This document shows positions 51,917 to 60,855 of a DNA stretch of 64,000 bases, in pieces. Origin of the DNA: Permianibacter fluminis (GTDB lineage: Bacteria > Pseudomonadota > Gammaproteobacteria > Enterobacterales > Permianibacteraceae); NCBI RefSeq assembly GCF_013179735.1, contig NZ_JABMEG010000001.1:2604001-2668000 (forward strand), in the 5' to 3' direction. Within the stretch, counting starts at the first letter, position 1. Each line of letters opens with the position of its first letter. Both the position numbers and the translations under genes were made by a program. The notes beneath the pieces are model-generated. The model was not told the DNA's origin. It did no database searches and saw nothing but the letters and a program-made list of their open reading frames with translations.

Positions 51917-53062
51917 ATGGCACAGCATTTTCTGCTGTCTGCCAAGGCACGGGATTTTTCGCTTCGCGATATCGACAAGATGAGCGAAGACGATGCGTGG
52001 TGGCGGTTCGTCGAGATCCGCTGGGGTGGACGTGATCAACAAGGGTGCCCAGGATGCGGTGCCTTTGACCGCCATTACGCCATTCGCACCCGTAAGCAAT
52101 GGCGTTGCAAGCATTGCACGCGTACTTTCAGCGTTACATCCAGCACGGTGTTCGCGGACCGTAAGCTCAGCTTCAAAGATATTCTTCGTGCGATCTTCAT
52201 TTACGTCTCATCAGCAAAAGGGATCTCGCATGTCGCGTTGGCCACGCAAATGGGTGTGGCTTACAAGACTGCGATGGTGTTGGCCCATAAGTTGCGCGAA
52301 GCGCTCTACCATTCTCGAGACACCACACCGCTGAGCGGGCTAATCCATATTGATGGCGGTCACTTTTGTGGCAAGCCGAGACGACCACGAGTCCGTAACA
52401 AGAAGCCTACTACAGAGGAACTTCAGACTCACATTCTGGAGCGCCGGCGCAAAGGAAAAGCTAAGCCCCCCGGTATTTCTGATTTGCCCAACCCCCATGA
52501 GCTATCCGAGAAGGAAGGGAGGGCCAATAAACGCATAAGCCTGAGCAAGTTGAATCAACGGAAGAAAAGGAACCGACGGATTATTTTTACGTTACGACAG
52601 GTGCATCAGGAACCGGGGCTTGGGGCATTCCTTACCCGAGTTGCAGTTGGTCATAGCGAAAATGAAGCGAACGCCATGGCTCTTGCCAAGCGTTACATTG
52701 CCCCTGGGAGCACAGTACATTCGGATGAGAATCCGGCGTATTTTCGCTTCGATGGGCTGTATCAGCACCACACGGTCGAGCACTCCAAGGAATATGCAAC
52801 TGAGGATGGCATCCATCAGAACCAAGCGGAATCGTACTTTTCGCGGATACGTCGCTACGAGTACGGGGTCGGCCACCAGTTGCGAGCTCGATATTTGATG
52901 CTTTACGCCAATGAAATGGCTTGGCGAGAGGACTATCGTCGCCAAAGCGTTGGAGCGCGATTTAGCGACTTGCTCGGGCGCGCACTACAGGCTGGTTATT
53001 CAAAGTGGTGGCGCGGCTATTGGCAAGGATGCAAATTGCCCGAAGAGCTAATCATGGTCTAG
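51917..53062 (+). CDS. IS1595-family (ISXO2-like) transposase
   Basis: The 381-residue transposase has an N-terminal zinc ribbon (CPGC...CKHCTRTF, about 44-70) and a helical DNA-binding part. The ISXO2-like catalytic domain has LIHIDGGHFCGK (first Asp about 148), a basic insert rich in Lys/Arg, VHSDENPAYF (second Asp) and IHQNQAESYFSRIRR (third acidic or Asn position). This matches IS1595-family enzymes, which leave 8-bp target duplications. The gene is intact and lies 562 bp inside the right end of the island. Confidence 0.93.
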   Translation: MAQHFLLSAKARDFSLRDIDKMSEDDAWWRFVEIRWGGRDQQGCPGCGAFDRHYAIRTRKQWRCKHCTRTFSVTSSTVFADRKLSFKDILRAIFIYVSSAKGISHVALATQMGVAYKTAMVLAHKLREALYHSRDTTPLSGLIHIDGGHFCGKPRRPRVRNKKPTTEELQTHILERRRKGKAKPPGISDLPNPHELSEKEGRANKRISLSKLNQRKKRNRRIIFTLRQVHQEPGLGAFLTRVAVGHSENEANAMALAKRYIAPGSTVHSDENPAYFRFDGLYQHHTVEHSKEYATEDGIHQNQAESYFSRIRRYEYGVGHQLRARYLMLYANEMAWREDYRRQSVGARFSDLLGRALQAGYSKWWRGYWQGCKLPEELIMV

Positions 53063-53563
53063 TTCAGGTTTATCACATTGATCAATGTCCTTGAACTGCC
53101 AATAGGCGCTCCGCCTACCATTCGCAGTTTGTAAACGCGTGACTTTCCCTGCGTAAAGCAAGCTTTTCAACCTACGTCGAATGGCCATCCTAAAATGGAT
53201 GAAGCCTTCTGCTGAAAATGTGACGTCCTCATTCCGCATGACAAAGGTGGCTATTTCTAGCGCGGAGAACGCTCTAGTTTTGTCTGTTGCCAGACACCTG
53301 TAGATTGCTCGGGTCATCCTACCCCACGGCAAGGCGCGGGCATTGGGAAGCGGCTTAATGGAGGGCACTTGCGTCGGATCGACAGGTATCTCATAGAGAG
53401 AGATCGTGTGGTCTATGGCGAGCAGATCCTGCCTCAACCTATCCACTTTTTCTGACAGCGAGGCAAAATTCTGTAGTTTTTCTTCTATATAGGTGATTTT
53501 CCCGGCAAGCCTGGCCCGCTTATCCAGCAGCCAACAGAGTGTAGTGGGAGTTCGAATTTTCAT
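53048..53563 (-). CDS. hypothetical passenger protein at the right end of the island
   Basis: The protein (171 residues from the ATG at 53563, MKIRTPTTLCWLLDKRARLAGKITYIEEKL) has a coiled coil (about 15-55). A C-terminal winged-helix-like region follows (TFSAEGFIHFRMAIRRRLKSLLYAGKVTRLQ...AYWQFKDI), suggesting DNA binding. It overlaps the end of the transposase gene by 15 nt on the opposite strand and sits between it and the terminal repeat. It may be an IS1595 accessory protein. The frame is open up to a TTG at 53608 inside the terminal repeat, so the start is uncertain. Confidence 0.65.
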   Translation of the reverse strand: MKIRTPTTLCWLLDKRARLAGKITYIEEKLQNFASLSEKVDRLRQDLLAIDHTISLYEIPVDPTQVPSIKPLPNARALPWGRMTRAIYRCLATDKTRAFSALEIATFVMRNEDVTFSAEGFIHFRMAIRRRLKSLLYAGKVTRLQTANGRRSAYWQFKDIDQCDKPELDHD

Positions 53564-53572
53564 AATGCTGGG

Positions 53573-53596
53573 GAGGTTAACCAAACCCTCCCCAAA
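53573..53596. repeat. hairpin just inside the right end of the island
   Basis: GGGGAGG and CCTCCCC pair around ten bases immediately inside the right terminal repeat, mirroring the GGGG-containing hairpin inside the left end. It could insulate the cargo from outside transcription or be part of the transposase recognition site. Confidence 0.55.
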
Positions 53597-53601
53597 CATC
53601 A

Positions 53602-53624
53602 TGTGCAACAGCTACCTAATGGCG
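53602..53624 (-). repeat. right terminal inverted repeat of the island
   Basis: Read inward on the minus strand it is CGCCATTAGGTAGCTG-T-TGCACA, differing from the left end only at position 17. Confidence 0.88.
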
Positions 53625-53632
53625 TTGCTGTT
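53625..53632. repeat. 8-bp target-site duplication, right copy
   Basis: TTGCTGTT abuts the right terminal repeat and is identical in sequence and orientation to the octamer at 27783-27790. Confidence 0.85.
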
Positions 53633-53691
53633 GATACTGCAACATCAACTACGGCACTAACGGATGCCTTCAACGTTCAGGCTTTGAACAA

Positions 53692-56600
53692 TCAGGCTTT
53701 GTCGTCGTGATTGTCGATCTGTTGTTGCGCGCGCTCAATCGACGACAGCGGTGCTGGCGTTGTCGCAGGCGCTGCTGCCGGGGTTGCCCGTGGCTTGGCC
53801 ATCGGTGAACTGCTGGAGCTGGAACGGTGCAACACCGTGCTCTGGCTCTGGCTCGGTTCTATCAGGCTCGCCAACAGCGCGGCAACATTTTTCAGCGCTT
53901 CTTCTTCCGACACTTCCTGCTTCGGCGCTGGTTCGATCGGCTTCGGCTTGGCTGCCGGAGCGGATGCCACCACGCGCGGACGTGCCGCTTCGCTGCTGGC
54001 TGCATTGCTAACCGATTCGGTGGCGACAGTAGCCGCAACTGGCGCAGACGGTACCGGTGCGGCACTGAACGGCGCGACCGGTGCCGGCTTGGCGGCAGGT
54101 GCCGACGCCGAGCTGGCGGCGACATTTGCAACCGGGGCACGAACATCGGCGCTGACGGGTTCTGAGACTGGTTTTGTGACCGGTTCTGCTTTGACGACTT
54201 CAGCAACAACAACCGGAGCCGCTACTGTTGCCGGCGCAGTGTTTATCACCACGGCGTCTGCTGGTGCAGCAGCGCTTTGCTGTGCCACATCAATTTGCGG
54301 TGCGACAAAGGTGTCGCCGAGCGGCAGCTCTGCGCCGTTGGCGCCTTCTGCAGCGGCGTTTTCGCCTTCACCGCCTTCGCGGTCACGACGACGACCACCA
54401 CCGAGGTGACGCGGCAGGCGACGGCGGCGATTGTCACCGCGATCGCCACGGTCAGCGCGATCACGACGCTGTTCGTTGGCTTCGATATTGTCGCGGGCGA
54501 TCACATCGACGGCGGCTGCCTCGACGTTGCCGTCAACAACCGGAGTGGCAACTTCGATCGGAGCCTGTGGTTTGCTCACGGGCTCAGTCGCTGCAACTGT
54601 GGCTCCTGCGACAACGGCAGTATTAACGGCAACATTGCTGTCACCACCTTGCTGCTGACGCATGGCCATCCGCTCGGCACGCGTCTGGCGCGGACCGCGA
54701 TCTTCACGCGGTTCACGGGCCGGGCGTTCTTCGCGAGGTGCGCGTTCTTCACGGGCAACAACGTCACGGTTTTGCGCTTCGCGCGGTTGGCGTTCTTCGC
54801 GTGGAGCTCGTTCTTCGCGCGGAGCGCGCTCTTCCCGGGCCGGACGATCGGCACGTGGTTGCCGCTCTTCACGCGGCGGCCGGGCATCACGTGCCTGACC
54901 TTCGGTTTTTGCGGTTTGCTGACGAGCGGCCTGCGGTTCGCGATTCTGATCGCGGCCTGGGCGTTGTTGTTCTGAACGACCTTCAGAACGACCTTCGCCA
55001 CGATTGTCCGGGCGGCCATCACGGCGCTGTTCCGAACGTTGGCCGCGATTGTCGCGACGCTCGCCACGATTGTCCGGACGACCATCACGACCACCCCGTT
55101 TGTTGCGGTCACGATCATTGCGATTGCGCGGTTGCTCGGCCTTGACCGGCTCGCCACTGCCAAACAGTGAATCCCAAATGCGACGCAGGATGCCTGGCTT
55201 GGCCACGGCGATGGCGGCTGGTGCCGCTTTTGCGGCTTGCGTGATCGGTGCGGGGGCCGGAGCGATTGGTGCAGGGGCGGCAACCTGAGTGAATTGCACG
55301 GCCGGCGCTTCGCTACGCGGTTTGTTGGCCGTAGTGATTTCGATGGCCTCGACCACCGGCTGTTCGGCCAGCGAGTAGGAGACCGTTTCGACCACTTCCT
55401 GCTGACGCAGGCGACGCACTTCGTAATTCGGTGTTTCCAGATGCGGATTCGGCACGACAACCACATGCACGTCGTGACGCTTCTCGATATCGGAAATGTC
55501 TTTGCGCTTTTCGTTGAGCAAATAGGTTGCGGCTTCGACCGGCAGCAGCGCTTGCACCTGCGAAGTCGAATCCTTCATGGCTTCTTCTTCGATCAGACGC
55601 AGCACCGACAGCGACATCGATTCGACGTTGCGGATGTGGCCAACGCCGTTACAGCGCGGGCACAACTCGGTGGTTGATTCGGCCAGTGCCGGACGCAGGC
55701 GTTGACGCGACATTTCCATCAGACCGAACTTCGACAGCCGGCCCAATTGGATGCGGGCGCGGTCCATCTCGACAGCGTCACGCAGCGCATCTTCGAGCAT
55801 GCGCTGGTTTTTGGCCGGGGTCATGTCGATGAAGTCGATAACGACCAGACCGCCCAAGTCACGCAGGCGCAGCTGACGAGCGACTTCCTGCGCCGCTTCG
55901 ACGTTGGTTTGCAGCGCGGTTTCTTCGATGTCGCCACCTTTGGTGGCTTTCGACGAGTTGACGTCGATGCAGACCATGGCTTCGGTGCGGTCAATGACAA
56001 TCGAACCGCCCGACGGCAAACGCACTTCGCGCTGGTAGGCGCTTTCGATCTGGCTTTCAACCTGATAACGGTTGAACAGCGGAATGTCGTCCTTGTACAG
56101 CTTTACCTTGCTGACAAAGTCCGGTCGCGACAGCTCGATGTGCTGGCGAATCCGGTTATAGGCATCCTGGGTATCGACAATGATTTCGCCGATATCGGCT
56201 TTCAGGTAATCGCGAATCGAGCGGATGATGACATCGCTCTCGGCATAAATCAGGAACGGTGCCGGGCGCTTGGCGGCCGCTTCGGTGATGAGCTCCCACT
56301 GGCGCTGCAGCATGCCGAGGTCCCACTTGAGCTCTTCTTCCGACCGACCGACGCCGGCGGTGCGGATGATGATGCCCATGCCATCCGGCACATCCAGGCT
56401 TTGCAGGGCTTCACGCAGATCCGAGCGGTCATCGCCTTCGATGCGGCGCGAGATGCCGCCGGCACGCGGGTTGTTCGGCATCAGCACGACATAGCAACCG
56501 GCCATGCTGATATAGGTGGTCAGGGCCGCGCCTTTCTGGCCGCGCTCTTCCTTCTCAATCTGGACGATGACTTCCTGACCTTCCTTCAGCAGCTCGCGAA

Positions 56601-56862
56601 TGTTGCCGCGGGTCTTGCTCGGGTCGGTGTAGTAAGTCGGGGAGATTTCTTTCAGCGGCAGAAAGCCATGGCGTTCTGCGCCGTAATCGACAAAGGCAGC
56701 TTCGAGGGAAGGTTCAACGCGGGAAATGCGGCCTTTATAGATGTTGGCCTTTTTCTGTTCTTTGCCGGGCACCTCGATATCGAGGTCGTACAGGCGTTGC
56801 CCGTCTACAAGGGCAACCCGCAGCTCTTCTTGCTGGGTTGCGTTAATCAGCATCCGTTTCAT
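53692..56862 (-). CDS. rne: ribonuclease E
   Basis: The 1056-residue endoribonuclease starts [21 protein letters not shown]. The N-terminal catalytic half (to about 520) has the S1 domain ([18 protein letters not shown]), the DNase I-like catalytic subdomain (VVIDFIDM with Asp) and the Zn-link CPRCNG (about 404). The C-terminal half is disordered, with an Arg/Asp-rich region ([19 protein letters not shown]), tandem EERAPRE units, and Ala/Val/Pro-rich stretches that bind RNA and degradosome partners. It initiates mRNA decay and rRNA/tRNA processing at the inner membrane. It is divergent from rluC. Confidence 0.97.
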   Translation of the reverse strand: MKRMLINATQQEELRVALVDGQRLYDLDIEVPGKEQKKANIYKGRISRVEPSLEAAFVDYGAERHGFLPLKEISPTYYTDPSKTRGNIRELLKEGQEVIVQIEKEERGQKGAALTTYISMAGCYVVLMPNNPRAGGISRRIEGDDRSDLREALQSLDVPDGMGIIIRTAGVGRSEEELKWDLGMLQRQWELITEAAAKRPAPFLIYAESDVIIRSIRDYLKADIGEIIVDTQDAYNRIRQHIELSRPDFVSKVKLYKDDIPLFNRYQVESQIESAYQREVRLPSGGSIVIDRTEAMVCIDVNSSKATKGGDIEETALQTNVEAAQEVARQLRLRDLGGLVVIDFIDMTPAKNQRMLEDALRDAVEMDRARIQLGRLSKFGLMEMSRQRLRPALAESTTELCPRCNGVGHIRNVESMSLSVLRLIEEEAMKDSTSQVQALLPVEAATYLLNEKRKDISDIEKRHDVHVVVVPNPHLETPNYEVRRLRQQEVVETVSYSLAEQPVVEAIEITTANKPRSEAPAVQFTQVAAPAPIAPAPAPITQAAKAAPAAIAVAKPGILRRIWDSLFGSGEPVKAEQPRNRNDRDRNKRGGRDGRPDNRGERRDNRGQRSEQRRDGRPDNRGEGRSEGRSEQQRPGRDQNREPQAARQQTAKTEGQARDARPPREERQPRADRPAREERAPREERAPREERQPREAQNRDVVAREERAPREERPAREPREDRGPRQTRAERMAMRQQQGGDSNVAVNTAVVAGATVAATEPVSKPQAPIEVATPVVDGNVEAAAVDVIARDNIEANEQRRDRADRGDRGDNRRRRLPRHLGGGRRRDREGGEGENAAAEGANGAELPLGDTFVAPQIDVAQQSAAAPADAVVINTAPATVAAPVVVAEVVKAEPVTKPVSEPVSADVRAPVANVAASSASAPAAKPAPVAPFSAAPVPSAPVAATVATESVSNAASSEAARPRVVASAPAAKPKPIEPAPKQEVSEEEALKNVAALLASLIEPSQSQSTVLHRSSSSSSPMAKPRATPAAAPATTPAPLSSIERAQQQIDNHDDKA

Positions 56863-57241
56863 GGTAGTTCTCGTCGGTCAGTCAAATGACCGATTGCGAA
56901 CATGCCATCAACGCCAAGCGGCAGGGCAATCACGCAGGATCGGGGCAGGGCCCCGGAACTCCTCAGGCTCGTAACGGCACGTCAAAAAACAAGCTGACGA
57001 AAGCGTCGAACCACGCGCGTGAAACGCGCCAAAACACAGTTTCAAAGCGATGTCGGCGGTGGGGCTACGTTAGCGCCAAATGGCGGCTGGTGCGGCCGGA
57101 CCGAACAACATCTGTCGCGCCTTTACGTCGCAGGGTCACACCGATTGGCGGCATGAACGTGCTGGGGCGGGACGGCAAAAAACTCGCTGCCTTACTGGCA
57201 ATGACGGCATGACGGCAATCGTCATGACGTACAATAGTCAA

Positions 57242-57267
57242 GGCGTCGTCCGAATTGCGGCGACGCC
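57242..57267. repeat. hairpin in the rne-rluC intergenic region
   Basis: GGCGTCG and CGACGCC pair across a 12-nt loop in the 599-bp non-coding gap. In enterobacteria the rne 5' leader is long and its hairpins allow RNase E to control its own mRNA. The gap here is long enough for a similar leader, but no homology to the known hp2 element is claimed. Nothing else is supported in 56863-57461. Confidence 0.4.
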
Positions 57268-57461
57268 GATTCACTCATAATGAGCACCATCGGCAATGGT
57301 GGGGATCGAGGGGCTTCAGGAGACCAAACTGATAACAGTCTTGGTCAACGGCTGGCCTGGATCACGACCATGCGGATTGGCCAAAAGACTATAGCAGGTC
57401 GCCGTAAGTGCAGCAAATTAAAAGCAAAATTCCCCAAAATGCCGATTTGACCGAGGCTCAG

Positions 57462-58421
57462 ATGAGCGCATCAGACGCGCCTGCTGTTCGGTTTGTGACC
57501 ATCGATGACGGCCGTGCCGGCCAGCGCATCGACAACTTTCTGCTGACCTTGCTGAAGGGCGTGCCGAAGAGTCGCATCTATAAATTGCTGCGCACCGGTG
57601 AAGTCCGGGTCAATAAAGGCCGCATAAAAGCCGAATACCGGCTCGAACTCGGCGATCTGGTCAGAATTCCACCGGTTCGGGTCAGTGAGGCGGAGCCGGG
57701 ACCCAATCCCGGCTTACGCAAAATTCAGGCGCTTGATGACGCCGTGTTGCTGGAGACCGACGGCTACATCGTGATCAACAAACCGGCTGGTATGGCCGTG
57801 CACGGTGGTTCGGGTGTTTCGTATGGGGTGATTGAGGGCTTGCGGGCGCTGCGCCCCGACGCGCCGTTTCTGGAACTGGTGCACCGCCTCGACCGTGACA
57901 CCTCCGGCTGCCTGCTGGTGGCGAAAAAACGTTCAGCCTTACGTGCGTTCCACGAAGCGCTGCGGGAAAAGGACATGGACAAGGTTTATCAGGCCTTGGT
58001 CATTGGCAAATGGTCGGCCCGCAAGCAACTGATCAATGCGCCGTTGCTGAAAAACGAACTGCAATCGGGCGAGCGTGTGGTGCGGGTCCATGCGGAAGGT
58101 AAGGAATCGCAGACCCGTTTTGCCGTGCTGGAAAATTTCCCGAGCTGTACTTTGGTGGAGGCCAGCCCGTTGACCGGCCGTACCCACCAGATCCGGGTCC
58201 ATGCCGCTCATGCCGGCCATCCGCTGTTGGGCGACGACAAATACGGCAATGACGAAACCGTCGCGCTAGCCGGCAAGCTCGGCCTGAAGCGGTTGTTCTT
58301 GCACGCGGCGTCGCTGAGTTTCGTTGATCCGGCTTCTGGCAAAGAGGTGACGGTCAATGCGCCGTTGCCGGAGGAGCTGGACGTGGTACTGGCTTCAGCA
58401 CGGACTCAAACGAACGGTTAA
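57462..58421 (+). CDS. rluC: 23S rRNA pseudouridine synthase RluC
   Basis: The 319-residue enzyme has an N-terminal S4 RNA-binding domain (GQRIDNFLLTLLKGVPKSRIYKLLRTGEVRVNKGR). The catalytic motif is ELVHRLDRDTSGCLLVAKK with the active Asp, followed by LTGRTHQIRVHAAHAGHPLLGD. It makes pseudouridines at 955, 2504 and 2580 of 23S rRNA. The start at 57462 gives exactly the E. coli length and has GAGG upstream; a GTG 54 nt earlier is also possible. It is divergent from rne, as in E. coli and Pseudomonas. Confidence 0.95.
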   Translation: MSASDAPAVRFVTIDDGRAGQRIDNFLLTLLKGVPKSRIYKLLRTGEVRVNKGRIKAEYRLELGDLVRIPPVRVSEAEPGPNPGLRKIQALDDAVLLETDGYIVINKPAGMAVHGGSGVSYGVIEGLRALRPDAPFLELVHRLDRDTSGCLLVAKKRSALRAFHEALREKDMDKVYQALVIGKWSARKQLINAPLLKNELQSGERVVRVHAEGKESQTRFAVLENFPSCTLVEASPLTGRTHQIRVHAAHAGHPLLGDDKYGNDETVALAGKLGLKRLFLHAASLSFVDPASGKEVTVNAPLPEELDVVLASARTQTNG

Positions 58422-58426
58422 GTGCC

Positions 58427-58837
58427 ATGCGCAAGCTCCATAGAGCTCTGATATCGATAGAGTTTATCGTTAGTTTTGGCGTGCCAGTCTATCTGTGGAT
58501 CATCGGACTGGCCATGTTTCTACTTGGACTGTATTCGGTTCTGTTCTCATCTGAGCCAGTAGAGTTCACGTCACTGACCCACTTTGGTATCCCTGTTATG
58601 TTCGGTGCGGCCGGCGTGTGGGGAGCTCTTTTGCTCTACTTCAATGCGGTGTTTGGCTACAAGGCATTTGGTAAATTGCTAGAGCCAATAGCTTGTGGTG
58701 CTCTGGGCGTTATGGCCTTGCTCTATTTTATTTTTGTTTTCAGGTTGTCATCGCCAGTAATTGCGATCCTGCCATTAGCATGTTTCGCGCATCTAGTTTG
58801 GCTTAATAAAAGAATGATGGTAGCAAATGGCATCTAA
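58427..58837 (+). CDS. small hypothetical membrane protein
   Basis: The 136-residue protein has four hydrophobic segments (FIVSFGVPVYLWIIGLAMFLLGLYSVLF, FGIPVMFGAAGVWGALLLYF, CGALGVMALLYFIFVF, VIAILPLACFAHLVWL). It is lower in GC than its neighbours and lies 5 nt after rluC, without homologues I recognise, so it may be a local insertion into the rluC-HAD pair. Function unknown. Confidence 0.6.
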   Translation: MRKLHRALISIEFIVSFGVPVYLWIIGLAMFLLGLYSVLFSSEPVEFTSLTHFGIPVMFGAAGVWGALLLYFNAVFGYKAFGKLLEPIACGALGVMALLYFIFVFRLSSPVIAILPLACFAHLVWLNKRMMVANGI

Positions 58838-58913
58838 TGCTGCGCTTAAAGCACGGTTGAGTTGCTAGCAATTATCCACAGTTAATTTCAGTCTCTATTC
58901 GCAGTAGTGATAC

Positions 58914-59576
58914 ATGACCAATAAACCTTACGATCTAATTATTTTCGACTGGGATGGCACGCTGATCGACTCGGTCGGCCGCATTGTCTCGTCAATGCGT
59001 GCGGCCGCTGAGCTGGCGGAGCTGCCGGTGCCGAGCGAGGATGCCGTCAAGGGCATCATTGGTTTGTCGTTACCAGCGGTGTACGAGATTCTCTTTCCGG
59101 GCGCGCATCCGGAGCAGCTGGACGCCTTGAAGCAGCAATACCGGACCGCGTTTGTCGAAACCGATCCAACACCGACGCCGCTGTTCGATGGTGCCCGCGA
59201 AACGCTGGATTGGTTGAAGGATTCCGGTTTTGTCCTGGCCGTTGCCACCGGCAAGGCACGCTATGGTCTGGAGCGGGCGTGGAAAGAAGTGGCGCTGGAT
59301 CAGTTTTTCCACACGTCGCGCTGCTCCGACGAAGCCGAAGGCAAACCGCATCCGCAGATGGTGCTTGATATCCTGAAGGAAACCGACACGCCAGCGCAGC
59401 GGGCCTTGGTAGTGGGTGACACCGGATTTGATATGGAGATGGCGAAGCGGGCAAACGTCGATCGGCTGGCGGCAACGTATGGTGCACATGATTTGGCGGA
59501 TCTGCTGGCACACGAGCCGCTGGATCAATTGCACGATATCCAGCATCTGCCGCAGTGGCTAAAAACGCGACCTTGA
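58914..59576 (+). CDS. HAD-family hydrolase (phosphoglycolate-phosphatase-like)
   Basis: The 220-residue phosphatase has motif I DWDGTLIDS (nucleophile Asp about 11), a helical cap (about 18-85), motif II VATGKA, motif III KPHP (Lys about 142) and motif IV VVGDTGFDMEMAKRA. It is similar to Gph/YjjG-type enzymes in the position downstream of rluC. The substrate cannot be named. Confidence 0.9.
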   Translation: MTNKPYDLIIFDWDGTLIDSVGRIVSSMRAAAELAELPVPSEDAVKGIIGLSLPAVYEILFPGAHPEQLDALKQQYRTAFVETDPTPTPLFDGARETLDWLKDSGFVLAVATGKARYGLERAWKEVALDQFFHTSRCSDEAEGKPHPQMVLDILKETDTPAQRALVVGDTGFDMEMAKRANVDRLAATYGAHDLADLLAHEPLDQLHDIQHLPQWLKTRP

Positions 59577-59588
59577 GTCGCGTTTTTT
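59561..59588 (+). terminator. intrinsic terminator overlapping the HAD stop codon
   Basis: AAAACGCGAC and GTCGCGTTTT pair around CTTGA, with the TGA stop in the loop, followed by a T-run. The stem lies partly inside the coding sequence. Confidence 0.88.
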
Positions 59589-59650
59589 CTGTTGTGTCTT
59601 TTTTCTGTTGTTAACTGTTTCTTTGGCGCTACCTATTACCCGGCCATGTG

Positions 59651-60361
59651 TTAGCCGGGTTTGACGGCGACCAAGTTGATCAGGGTCTCTTCATGATTCG
59701 GTCTTGGTTTGAAACCTAGCCATTCGAAGAAACCGATATCCGAACGGCTCCACCACAGGTACGGGTAGGAAATCTGCTCTGGCTGGACGGTAAACCCGGC
59801 CGCGCGCACCAAGGCCAAATACTCTTCCGCCGTTTTCTGAACGTGCATCGGGTGCCGGAACAGAATTCGGATGGGCAGTGAGTGGATGTATTTTTTGGTG
59901 GATTCGGCCAGCAGCAATTTGCCACCCGGTTTCAGCACCCGGAAAATCTCGGCCAGTGCGGTTTCCTGCGCAACAATATGGTGCAGGGTCTGATGGCAAA
60001 ACACGATGTCGAAGCTGTTGTCAGGCAAGCGCGTTGCGGCGGCGTTGCAGGTATGCAACTCAGCGAGCACGCCGGCACTGGCAAGTGTCTGCTCGGCGCG
60101 GGTTTTGGCGGCAGGGTCGGCATCAATGCCCACCAGCTGCTCTGGCTGGAAACGTTTGGCCAATTCCAGCAAGGCCTTGCCATGACCAAAGCCGATATCC
60201 AGAACACTGCCTACGGCCGGCACGGGCCCCAGTAATTGTTGCAGATCATTCAGGGCGCGTTGCAGCACGTGCACACGCCAGGTTTCGGTACCCAGAAACC
60301 AGACACCAAAGCGGGTTTCTTCAACAAACGCGATACGCCCATCCACTGCTGCTGACTCCAT
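59651..60361 (-). CDS. class I SAM-dependent methyltransferase
   Basis: The 236-residue enzyme has the SAM-binding motif I VLDIGFGHGKALLELA, motif II QLVGIDADP, an acidic motif post-II (AATRLPDNSFDIVFCHQTLHHI) and motif III LKPGGKLLLAEST. The N-terminal FGVWFLGTETWRVHVLQRAL is a family-specific cap. The pattern fits UbiE/Methyltransf_11-type proteins; the substrate is not predictable. It is convergent with the HAD gene. Confidence 0.88.
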   Translation of the reverse strand: MESAAVDGRIAFVEETRFGVWFLGTETWRVHVLQRALNDLQQLLGPVPAVGSVLDIGFGHGKALLELAKRFQPEQLVGIDADPAAKTRAEQTLASAGVLAELHTCNAAATRLPDNSFDIVFCHQTLHHIVAQETALAEIFRVLKPGGKLLLAESTKKYIHSLPIRILFRHPMHVQKTAEEYLALVRAAGFTVQPEQISYPYLWWSRSDIGFFEWLGFKPRPNHEETLINLVAVKPG

Positions 60362-60403
60362 TTTGCTACCTCGGATCAGGTTCGATCCGGCACATGCCGA
60401 CCC

Positions 60404-60637
60404 TTACAGTGGCAAATCTTTGGGAAAACCAATCAATTCATTGTGATCCAGCTTGTCGATCGCTTCCGGGCCCAGCTCGCGGCTGTTCCAGGCGTAATTG
60501 AGCTTGGCGTAAATGGCCGGCATCAATTCCGGCAAGAGTTCATCAATCGACTCCGGATCCGATTCCAGTTCGGTGATGACATCTTCCAGCGCGCTCAGCG
60601 CGTCATTCAAGGTGGTGAGAACCCAATCGGCGTCCAT
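60404..60637 (-). CDS. small acidic conserved hypothetical protein
   Basis: The 77-residue helical protein (MDADWVLTTLNDALSALEDVITELESDPESIDELLPELMPAIYAKLNYAWNSRELG) is highly acidic. The start at 60637 follows GGAG at 7 nt. Its upstream position to the methyltransferase, with a 42-nt gap in the same direction, suggests one transcript. Function unknown. Confidence 0.75.
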   Translation of the reverse strand: MDADWVLTTLNDALSALEDVITELESDPESIDELLPELMPAIYAKLNYAWNSRELGPEAIDKLDHNELIGFPKDLPL

Positions 60638-60811
60638 TTGTGGCTCCGGCAATGCAAGGTGACAAGGATTTGGGCCGGCATGGTAAACGGAATTTTGTGG
60701 CGATGCTTGCCGAGTTTGTTGCGTCGTTTGGGCGCCGCCGCGCTTATTGAACCACCGTGTCAGCCGGCATTGCCATCAACACTGCCAATGTCCGTGGGTG
60801 GCGGCAACAAA

Positions 60812-60840
60812 ACAAAAGGGCCGCTTCGCGGCCCTTTTGT
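60812..60840. terminator. intrinsic terminator downstream of pckA
   Basis: ACAAAAGGGCCGC and GCGGCCCTTTTGT are exact complements around TTC, 15 nt after the pckA stop codon, with T/A tracts within the stem on both strands. Confidence 0.9.
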
Positions 60841-60855
60841 CACTGGCAGTCTGAC

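Larger units (their letters stand above)
27791..53624. mobile_element. 25.8-kb IS1595-type cargo transposon with metal-resistance and putative defence genes
   Basis: The segment is bounded by 23-bp inverted repeats, CGCCATTAGGTAGCTG then A/T then TGCACA, at 27791-27813 and, inverted, 53602-53624 (22 of 23 identical). Both ends are followed outside by the same 8-bp direct repeat TTGCTGTT. It interrupts an otherwise conserved core gene order between the tyrosine phosphatase and rne. Inside the right end is an IS1595-family transposase gene, and this family characteristically makes 8-bp duplications. No other transposase, integrase or internal copy of the repeat was found, so I infer that the transposase mobilised the whole 25,834 bp. 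The family's usual size is far smaller. Confidence 0.85.
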
